Shown here: piece by piece, positions 35,279-40,238 of the stretch
Layout of the letters: each line of letters opens with the position of its first letter
How positions within the stretch are numbered: position 1 is the stretch's first letter
Source of the DNA: an uncultured Prevotellaceae bacterium
Lineage (GTDB): Bacteria; Bacteroidota; Bacteroidia; Bacteroidales; Bacteroidaceae
NCBI GenBank assembly: GCA_902776545.1
Contig: CACYQO010000030.1
Location: 1-40,238 of the forward strand
Direction: 5' to 3'
Length of the DNA stretch: 40,238 bases
The notes under the pieces: generated by a model
What the model was told of the DNA's origin: nothing
What the model saw: the letters and a program-made list of their open reading frames with translations, nothing else
Database searches by the model: none
Program-made: the position numbers and the translations under genes

Positions 35279-35509
35279 ATGTTACAAGGTAATCATAAAG
35301 TTCAAAGCTCAAAGCTCAAAGTTCAAAGTCAGGGTCGCACAGAACTTGCGACCCGTTATTTCCCTTACATCCAGCCGCGATCCGCCTGGCTCAAACTCAA
35401 ATCGCTGTTGAGTGAAGAACCCGACCTGGAGCACCTCACGAAACTGAAACGACGCACATTTCTACCCGCAGAAGTAAATAATATTTACCAGCATCTCGGA
35501 CAGCCTTAA
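35279..35509 (+). CDS. DUF4248 domain-containing protein
   Basis: 76 aa. The family core is visible: 'GRTELATRYFPYIQPRSAWL', then a helical stretch and the ending 'FLPAEVNNIYQHLGQP'. The length is normal for the family. The domain resembles a small helix-turn-helix and the genes usually sit beside HU-type genes, as here in divergent orientation; the function is not established. No Met lies downstream in the core, so the ATG at 35279 must be used. The N-terminal extension, with KVQS repeated at 7-residue spacing, is therefore translated from a 4 x 7-nt array. A fossil of a second copy lies at 9941-9988. Confidence 0.8.
   Translation: MLQGNHKVQSSKLKVQSQGRTELATRYFPYIQPRSAWLKLKSLLSEEPDLEHLTKLKRRTFLPAEVNNIYQHLGQP
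35297..35324 (+). repeat. 4 x 7-nt array (AAAGTTC/AAAGCTC) inside DUF4248
   Basis: Units AAAGTTC, AAAGCTC, AAAGCTC, AAAGTTC. This is the one in-gene array in the purine orientation; the frame stays open. Same unit as the array at 13350-13380. Confidence 0.85.
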
Positions 35510-35563
35510 ACCGCCTTTTCAGGCCGTTTTTGAGTGCTTTCAGTTTCCCCAGTCCAAAATCCG

Positions 35564-35604
35564 ACTTTCCTTACTTGAAACTCCGACTTTCAAGTAAGGA
35601 AAGT
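35564..35604. repeat. Perfect 17-bp inverted repeat, 7-nt loop
   Basis: ACTTTCCTTACTTGAAA (35564-35580) is the exact inverse of 35588-35604, loop CTCCGAC. It lies 55 nt after the DUF4248 stop and is followed by TCCATTTTGC, not a good U-tract, so it is more likely a binding or processing structure than a terminator. Confidence 0.75.
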
Positions 35605-35679
35605 TCCATTTTGCATAGGGGTGCTTTTTGCTTTATTTCTCAGATATTCAAATGTAAATATTTTTGTCATAAAACCAAC

Positions 35680-35862
35680 TTATTCAGTTATTCACTTATT
35701 CAATTATGACATTTATATTCTGGGATTACAAAACTAGAATCATACTTTTATATTATAATATATATTATTATAATAATATATATTATAATATAAAAGTTTA
35801 GATAAGGTTTTCCAAAATCAAAAACCTAAATGTCATAATTGAATAACTGAATAAGTGAATAA
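35680..35862. repeat. Nested palindromic element: inverted 4 x 8-nt arms around a 54-nt AT palindrome
   Basis: The left arm 35680-35715 is TTATTCAG, TTATTCAC, TTATTCAA, TTATGACA plus TTTA. The right arm 35827-35862 is its inverse with 34 of 36 matches; the two mismatches are the swapped G/C of the first two units. In the centre, 35744-35797 is a perfect 54-nt palindrome, A+T except one C/G pair. The whole would extrude as a large cruciform. The 35510-35965 gap holds this, the 17-bp hairpin and a promoter, and no gene. Confidence 0.85.
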
Positions 35863-35948
35863 CCTCCTTGACAACTTGTCTGGGGGCTGCAATTTCTTAA
35901 ATATTGTGTTTTTATGAGATAATTAGCCGTTATCTCCAATATTTTCGT

Positions 35949-35956
35949 TATCTTTG
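35949..35956 (+). promoter_or_regulatory. -7 box TATCTTTG almost touching a start codon
   Basis: Perfect TAnnTTTG followed by CAGGCTGAA and the ATG at 35966. The predicted mRNA leader would be only a few bases. It is probably the promoter of the right-hand gene cluster. Confidence 0.6.
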
Positions 35957-35965
35957 CAGGCTGAA

Positions 35966-37051
35966 ATGTTAACACTATCCACACCTTCAGACCAGCTGAT
36001 GAAAGAGCTGGCAGACGAACACGAGAAAGCCAAGTACTGGCTGAAGAAGCACTATGGCGGTGAGCAGGGCTATGAGGCCATGCGCGACCAGTTGCTTGCC
36101 AAGTGCCAGCGTTCTCGTGAGCCACAGACATCGGATGTCGTGGAATACAACTCGAAGAACGGCAACCGCTGGCTCTGCTATGAACATGCCATATACTATC
36201 CTGAGAGTCTGAATTCCAATACGATGCCTTATGCTTTCTGCTATTATGAGACGGCAGGATCGGTAGGCGTGTTCTCTCCTTGCTTTTCTGCCGATGAAAG
36301 GGAGCGGAAGCCCATCAGCTGCATCATCTTCACCCCTCATTTCTTTCAGCGCTTTGCCGAGCGGCTTGGCATCGAGATGGGCGGTACCAGCATGGCAAGG
36401 AAGTTCGTGGAATGTGTGCCCTATATGAATCTCAGTCAGTACGAGCCAGATGAGGACGGTACTGTCAGGATAGACGTGCGCCTCCCTGGTTCATTGGGGC
36501 GTGGCATCAGGAGAGCGGGCCGTGAGAACGTGTTTGAAGTGAGGACATTCCTTGCCGACAAACAGCTAAGCAAGGCACAGCTCCGTCATACGTCGGCAAT
36601 CCGCGACTGGGGCGACAAGATGAAATATGAGCCGAAGGATATGCTGATATCGCGAATGGCACGTCAAAAGGATCCGATGGAGGCCATCAAGCAGGAATTT
36701 GAAAGGAAAGAGGCTCTCGGCTTTGACACCAGCAAGGCCAATCATGCTACAGACCTTTCACTATCCATTTCGCTGGTGTTTGCACAAATGCACGTGGCCG
36801 AACCTACAGATATTGAATTTTGGCACCGCCACGGCGAGAATGCCAACGACTCCATCTACTATTTCCTGAACAGAGAGGAGGATGGCGGCGAAAACTTCGA
36901 ATTCTTCAAGGAGTATGTATCTTTGGCCTGCGAGATAGCCCGCAAGGACGGTATCCGCAAGTTTAACAAAAAGGAGTTCGCCCGGCAGGCTCTGACACTT
37001 ATTTGGCACGTGAGTGAAGAGGAAGCAGAGCAAGTTATAAAGTTGATATAA
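35966..37051 (+). CDS. Hypothetical protein, first gene of an unrecognised cluster
   Basis: 361 aa from the ATG at 35966; a TTG four codons earlier is part of the promoter box. I do not recognise the family. No signal peptide or membrane segment, so probably cytoplasmic. The N-terminal 60 residues are a charged helix pair ('LMKELADEHEKAKYWLKKHY'). A central motif 'IIFTPHFFQRFAERLGI' resembles the H-x-x-x-R-x-x-E-R helix seen in several small phage or mobile-element proteins, which is suggestive only. The C-terminal half is helical and ends 'FARQALTLIWHVSEEEAEQV'. It has its own promoter right at the start and is followed 17 nt later by the next gene. Confidence 0.75.
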   Translation: MLTLSTPSDQLMKELADEHEKAKYWLKKHYGGEQGYEAMRDQLLAKCQRSREPQTSDVVEYNSKNGNRWLCYEHAIYYPESLNSNTMPYAFCYYETAGSVGVFSPCFSADERERKPISCIIFTPHFFQRFAERLGIEMGGTSMARKFVECVPYMNLSQYEPDEDGTVRIDVRLPGSLGRGIRRAGRENVFEVRTFLADKQLSKAQLRHTSAIRDWGDKMKYEPKDMLISRMARQKDPMEAIKQEFERKEALGFDTSKANHATDLSLSISLVFAQMHVAEPTDIEFWHRHGENANDSIYYFLNREEDGGENFEFFKEYVSLACEIARKDGIRKFNKKEFARQALTLIWHVSEEEAEQVIKLI

Positions 37052-37068
37052 ACATAGAAGATAGAATT

Positions 37069-37884
37069 ATGATACAGACACAGTTACTTCGTTTAGACCC
37101 TCCCTACCAGATTATTTCGGCAGGAGGTCAGGTCGGCATTCAGCTGGCAACGCTGATCGTCACAGAGGAGAAGACCACAGAGACAGGTGAATACGTCATC
37201 GACACACACAGCCACCCTGTGGTGAGCTATGGCCTGAAAGAAGGCCTGGTTGAGGAATTCAAGTACGGAAGCAGTTATCCAAAAGATGTGGAATTCAGGA
37301 ATAACCGCCTGCAGCCAGAAGGTGCCGTGTGGAACAAGGTGGAGGTAAGCGATATTCATGTGTTAGGATTGGCCGGTGCCGACAACAGGCCAATATCGAT
37401 GGCTACGTTTTTTTCCATCGTCCCCCCGTCAGCTTCATACATGCCCTATTATCGTGTGTGGGATGGGAAATCCCTCACCAAGATGTTCGACCTTCTGTTT
37501 GGTTTCAGTCGTGTCGGTTTGCGATGTGAGAAGAGAGAATGGAAGAAGAGAGATCCTTACGACATGGAGAATAGGCAGATGTATATGGAACTGGAAACCA
37601 CTGACGACGGATCTCCGCTGGTTCGTGTGGTTTTGATAAATGCAGGCGAGTTTGAACTCTATAGCTCAAACATGGGATTCTGGTGTCCCCTTTACGATGA
37701 AGATGGAGGAATTGACGGATGTTCAAAATTCATTGTCTGCGTAGTCAGGGAGATGGAAATCCATTTCATAAATGGACGCATAGGCGACAAGTTCACTTAT
37801 TGGCGAACTGGAGAGCACCCGGATTTGGATGACCTTATGTACAAATTGGTAGATCTTGTCAACGAGGGACTTGGTTTGGAATAA
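37069..37884 (+). CDS. Hypothetical protein, second gene of the cluster
   Basis: 271 aa, family not recognised. No signal peptide. Mixed strands and helices: 'PPYQIISAGGQVGIQLATLI' at the start, a conserved-looking 'IDTHSHPVVSYG', and a C-terminal half rich in Cys, Trp and acidic residues. The stop codon overlaps the next start by one base (TAATG), so the two genes are translationally coupled. G+C is lower than in the xylan locus. Confidence 0.72.
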   Translation: MIQTQLLRLDPPYQIISAGGQVGIQLATLIVTEEKTTETGEYVIDTHSHPVVSYGLKEGLVEEFKYGSSYPKDVEFRNNRLQPEGAVWNKVEVSDIHVLGLAGADNRPISMATFFSIVPPSASYMPYYRVWDGKSLTKMFDLLFGFSRVGLRCEKREWKKRDPYDMENRQMYMELETTDDGSPLVRVVLINAGEFELYSSNMGFWCPLYDEDGGIDGCSKFIVCVVREMEIHFINGRIGDKFTYWRTGEHPDLDDLMYKLVDLVNEGLGLE

Positions 37885-38549
37885 TGGTATTCAAGACACC
37901 CTATATTGAATATGGCTTTGGGCTGAAGTGGCCTACCGAAACGCTGTTGTTGAGCCTTACCCAGGACAAAGAGCTGGGTGAGGCTGAATGGTGGCGCAGG
38001 ATGGCTGCCTTGATACATGTGGCAGCCAAGAGTTCTGACTCTGACCTGATGGAGGCCCTCGATGCAGCAAAAAAGGCCAGATGGGGAAGCGGATTCCCGC
38101 AGGTGGAAGTTACCACCCCGCAGAATCTTGCTCCATCGCCGCAGTCTGCTTCTCCTGAACCTGCTTGTTTACTGGTAGAGGCTGATGCTCCAGAGAAATG
38201 CTTCAAGATTGTCAACGACTTTGTCAGGCAGCAGGTGCAGGCCGTGGTGAACGACTATTATCTGGGTACTGACGCCAATCTCGCCTTGATTGAAATAGCG
38301 CTGTACGACCACAACCAGCTTCAGAAACGCAACTCGCATACCGCTTATGTCAAGGCCCTCGTGGCTTGGGGCATTCTTACCGTGGCTGACGAGGACAAAC
38401 TGAAAAGTATCGTCAGCAGCATAGCCGACAAATATAAACGCCTTCCCAAGGAGGGATATAAGGAGTGGAGTCAGGACTTCATCAACGACAAAACAGCTTG
38501 CGAAAACATCGGTAAGGCGTTAGGCCAGACGATGCCTTATCAGCGATAA
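37884..38549 (+). CDS. Hypothetical protein, third gene of the cluster
   Basis: 221 aa, family not recognised. The N-terminal 75 residues are helical ('EAEWWRRMAALIHVAAKSSD'). A Pro/Ser/Ala-rich linker follows (about 78-95), then a helical C-terminal domain ('FKIVNDFVRQQVQAVVNDYY', 'ALIEIALYDHNQL'). The start overlaps the previous stop. The stop lies in a 10-nt repeat (CAGCGATAAA, CAGCGATAAG), which together with a downstream hairpin suggests the end of the first transcript of the cluster. Confidence 0.72.
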   Translation: MVFKTPYIEYGFGLKWPTETLLLSLTQDKELGEAEWWRRMAALIHVAAKSSDSDLMEALDAAKKARWGSGFPQVEVTTPQNLAPSPQSASPEPACLLVEADAPEKCFKIVNDFVRQQVQAVVNDYYLGTDANLALIEIALYDHNQLQKRNSHTAYVKALVAWGILTVADEDKLKSIVSSIADKYKRLPKEGYKEWSQDFINDKTACENIGKALGQTMPYQR

Positions 38550-38612
38550 ACAGCGATAAGCCGTCTCTATCTTCTCTATCTGAAATCTCTATCTTTCTCT
38601 ATCTTTCTCTAC
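38541..38612 (+). repeat. Short-unit array at the end of the third cluster gene
   Basis: Two 10-nt units CAGCGATAAA/CAGCGATAAG (stop codon inside the first), then five imperfect units of the TTTCTCTATC type. Confidence 0.6.
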
Positions 38613-38640
38613 GCTCTCGTTATCACCTGATAATGAGAGC
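38613..38640 (+). terminator. Probable terminator hairpin
   Basis: GCTCTC-g-TTATC pairs with GATAA-t-GAGAGC (one G/T mismatch), loop ACCT, then TTTAT. The U-tract is short. Confidence 0.55.
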
Positions 38641-38682
38641 TTTATGTGTTTGCCTATTCTAATATATATGGAATTTATTGCC

Positions 38683-38690
38683 TAAATTTG
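38683..38690 (+). promoter_or_regulatory. -7 box TAAATTTG with a long structured leader
   Basis: TAnnTTTG match 192 nt upstream of the next ATG. TTGCAAG occurs twice just downstream (38694 and 38721). No well-spaced -33 TTTG. Confidence 0.45.
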
Positions 38691-38776
38691 CACTTGCAAG
38701 CCTGTAGGATCCCAGGATGTTGCAAGCGATCTGCTACATTTATTGATACAATTTGATATGCTGCCAAACTCTCTTT

Positions 38777-38863
38777 TCTCACAAAAGGGACTGTCCCCTT
38801 TGTGAGATTTCTCTCACACACGTACATTATTTATTAATTTAAAGGTCGCCTGAAGGGGGCGAC
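38777..38863 (+). promoter_or_regulatory. Leader hairpins upstream of the fourth cluster gene
   Basis: First hairpin 38777-38807: TCTCACAAAAGGGA against TCCCCTTTGTGAGA, 13 of 14 pairs, 3-nt loop, followed by TTTCTCTC, so terminator-like. Second hairpin 38845-38863: GTCGCC/GGCGAC with a 7-nt loop, 19 nt before the ATG. The arrangement could be an attenuator or a small RNA plus a translational control element; it matches no riboswitch class I know. Confidence 0.5.
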
Positions 38864-38882
38864 GGAAAATAAAAATTTGCTT

Positions 38883-39248
38883 ATGACACAAAATGAAATC
38901 AGGGACTTCAAGAAGTTCCTCAACGATCAGAACGCCTACCTGGTGTTCGAAAAGACCTACAGTCAGAATCGTATGTCGATAAACCCCAAGAATCTGGAAG
39001 ACTATCTCGAACTGACCAGGGCCGACATTGTGATACCTCAGGCCTTCATCTATCCGAAAGGCATCTACGGCAGAGACTTCTGGCTGGCCCTGAATAAGGA
39101 GTGGACCCAGCAGCTCAACCAGAAACGGGCCAACCACCTGATCGACCTGCTGGATCTCGCCCCTAACCAGGAGTACTTCCAGCTCGGCATCGAGCTGCTG
39201 GCCGAGACGAAAGACTATCTGCTGTTTACACTGAAGAACAAGGAATAA
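38883..39248 (+). CDS. Hypothetical protein, fourth gene of the cluster
   Basis: 121 aa from the ATG at 38883 (an in-frame TTG two codons earlier is less likely). Family not recognised. Soluble, helical, charged: 'NEIRDFKKFLNDQNAYLVFE' and 'RANHLIDLLDLAPNQEYFQL', ending in a Lys-rich tail. G+C and codon use are closer to the xylan genes than those of the preceding genes. The stop is inside a small ACATAAGG/ACATAAGA repeat. The gap to the next gene contains ACTAATTTT twice. Confidence 0.7.
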   Translation: MTQNEIRDFKKFLNDQNAYLVFEKTYSQNRMSINPKNLEDYLELTRADIVIPQAFIYPKGIYGRDFWLALNKEWTQQLNQKRANHLIDLLDLAPNQEYFQLGIELLAETKDYLLFTLKNKE

Positions 39249-39296
39249 GACATAAGGACATAAGACCACTAATTTTACGAATTAAACTAATTTTGT

Positions 39297-39590
39297 ATGG
39301 AACGAATCGTAAGGATTTTGAATCAGAGCGGGCTGCAGACCCGCCAGTACATGGATCGCAAGACAGGCGACCAGAAAGTGATTAACTCGGTTGTGCTCAA
39401 GCTGACTGATGGCATTGATACCTTCCTTGGTGAGATTACGGGGGAAAGGGCAGTCAATTGCCCCAAGTACGACCCGCAGTACATCTATAAGGTGCAGTGC
39501 TCAATGGTGGTCAGAGAATGGAACTCCCAGCAGACCGGCGAGGCCATGCAGGCCACGACGATCTACGTGGATAAAATTAACATGATGTAG
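39297..39590 (+). CDS. Hypothetical protein, fifth gene of the cluster
   Basis: 97 aa, family not recognised. Predominantly beta ('VINSVVLKLTDGIDTFLGEI', 'YIYKVQCSMVVREW', 'ATTIYVDKINMM'), compatible with a small OB-fold or other barrel, which would fit nucleic-acid binding; this is a guess from strand pattern alone. TAATTTTG lies one base before the ATG; it is either chance or a promoter for a start further in. No second Met occurs until residue 19. Confidence 0.65.
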   Translation: MERIVRILNQSGLQTRQYMDRKTGDQKVINSVVLKLTDGIDTFLGEITGERAVNCPKYDPQYIYKVQCSMVVREWNSQQTGEAMQATTIYVDKINMM

Positions 39591-39596
39591 TTTTAG

Positions 39597-39676
39597 ACAC
39601 GAATTATCACGAATTGAACATGAATTTTTCATAAATTATTAATGACAATTCGTGGCCATTTGTGGTAATTCGTGTT
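39597..39676. repeat. Inverted 9-nt unit arms (CACGAATTA)
   Basis: The left arm 39597-39626 (ACACGAATTA, TCACGAATT, GAACATGAATT) faces 39647-39676, whose inverse is AACACGAATTA, CCACAAATGGC, CACGAATT. 20-nt AT-rich centre. It fills the gap between two genes, ending 13 nt before the next ATG. Confidence 0.65.
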
Positions 39677-39689
39677 AAAGAAAAAAGCA

Positions 39690-40187
39690 ATGACATTAGA
39701 ATTTCTTGAGATTATGGAAGACTTAAAGAGAAAGAAGTGCGTGAAGAGTTTCAAGTCGAATACCAGGGTGTTTGACGACGACTCTATCGAGGTGACGCCA
39801 CAAGAGAAAGGTGAACCCTCACAGAAGGACGTCAAGAAGGTCGGCCGTTCGAAGCGTTATGCTACGACAGGCAAGAACCCCTTGACTTGTATCGAACTGA
39901 AATGTCCTGCCGACGTGGAGGACAAGGCTGCTTTCTTCCAGAAGGAGCTGGCCAAGTTGACGAAGGACATTCAGATCGAGGAACCCACCTTGCCGAAAGG
40001 CGAGTTTCTGGTAAACAAAGACAGCCTGAAGGTGTGTCTTGTTAAAGGTGAGAAGTCACAGCTTGTGGCATGGCTCACATTCGAGGTTGAAGGAATGTTG
40101 GACGTAAGGAAGCAGTTATACCAACTTACAAGCGAAATCGACAAATGTTTTGTAATCAATCAAGATTCGATTTGCCCACAGCAATAG
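39690..40187 (+). CDS. Hypothetical protein, sixth gene of the cluster
   Basis: 165 aa from the ATG at 39690; a GTG six codons earlier lies in the repeat arm. Family not recognised. The N-terminal 60 residues are highly charged and Lys-rich ('LEIMEDLKRKKCVKSFKSNT', 'KKVGRSKRYATTGKN'), suggesting nucleic-acid contact or disorder. The C-terminal part is a compact alpha/beta region ('LTCIELKCPADVEDKAAFFQ', 'LVAWLTFEVEGMLDVRKQLY'). The stop TAG overlaps the GTG of the next frame by one base. Confidence 0.7.
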   Translation: MTLEFLEIMEDLKRKKCVKSFKSNTRVFDDDSIEVTPQEKGEPSQKDVKKVGRSKRYATTGKNPLTCIELKCPADVEDKAAFFQKELAKLTKDIQIEEPTLPKGEFLVNKDSLKVCLVKGEKSQLVAWLTFEVEGMLDVRKQLYQLTSEIDKCFVINQDSICPQQ

Positions 40188-40238
40188 TGACTGAAAGTAT
40201 CTTCAATCAGTTGGTGGACAGTGCACAGACCAAGTGGC
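40187..40238 (+). CDS. Start of a further gene, cut by the window edge
   Basis: A frame opened by GTG inside TAGTG reads M-T-E-S-I-F-N-Q-L-V-D-S-A-Q-T-K-W and is open to the edge. The one-base overlap with the previous stop resembles the coupling at 37884. Too short to identify. Confidence 0.45.
   Translation, partial: MTESIFNQLVDSAQTKW

Noticed and set aside
35166-35411. 81-codon frame in the HU-DUF4248 divergent region
   Set aside because: It covers the DUF4248 promoter and overlaps its coding region in another frame. DUF4248 itself has the clear family ending and promoter.

Overview
The window is a chromosomal stretch of a Bacteroidota bacterium, most likely a gut or rumen Prevotella/Segatella-type anaerobe. 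The grounds are: promoters of the TAnnTTTG type, absence of Shine-Dalgarno sites, signal peptides ending in AQ, a hybrid two-component system (HTCS) fused to AraC, a C-terminal 'IYNLAGQKV' tail typical of Prevotella secreted proteins, and a DUF4248/HU/smalltalk gene set. The species call is inference.

Layout. (1) 1-7369: 3' part of a patatin-like phospholipase with an outer-membrane barrel, then an RND efflux operon (lipoprotein adaptor, inner-membrane pump, TolC-type channel). (2) 7389-9862: lipoprotein metallophosphoesterase and two putative envelope proteins, the second DUF4421-like. (3) 9863-11168: a decayed AT-rich patch with the 3' fossil of a DUF4248 gene, a nested palindrome and a deleted RhuM-family pseudogene. 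(4) 11350-13351: a secreted protein and, convergent to it, a nucleotidyltransferase. (5) 13385-33824: a glucuronoarabinoxylan degradation locus. The HTCS regulator (minus strand) faces GH115 alpha-glucuronidase, GH51 arabinofuranosidase, a CE6-like/CE1 double esterase, GH95, GH3 and GH10-CE1 (frameshifted), and the locus ends at a convergent type-B carboxylesterase. Together these would cut the xylan backbone (GH10), trim xylo-oligosaccharides (GH3) and remove glucuronate, arabinose, acetyl/feruloyl and L-fucose or L-galactose side groups. There is no SusC/SusD pair in the window. (6) 33825-35965: smalltalk peptide gene, HU-family gene, DUF4248 gene and several strong palindromes. (7) 35966-40238: seven co-directional genes that I do not recognise, running off the right edge.

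The most unusual signal is not a gene. The window is sprinkled with short perfect or near-perfect tandem arrays of 7-10 nt units, usually just four units long, each locus with its own unit. They sit at gene boundaries (several stop codons lie inside an array), 5-36 nt upstream of start codons, or in frame inside coding regions (GH115, GH95, nucleotidyltransferase, DUF4248, and the TolC signal peptide). In five places two arrays face each other as inverted arms. In two of these the arms enclose a perfect AT-only palindrome of 40-54 nt, and both of those lie about 250-260 nt downstream of a DUF4248 coding end. I know of no description of this family, but I could not search.
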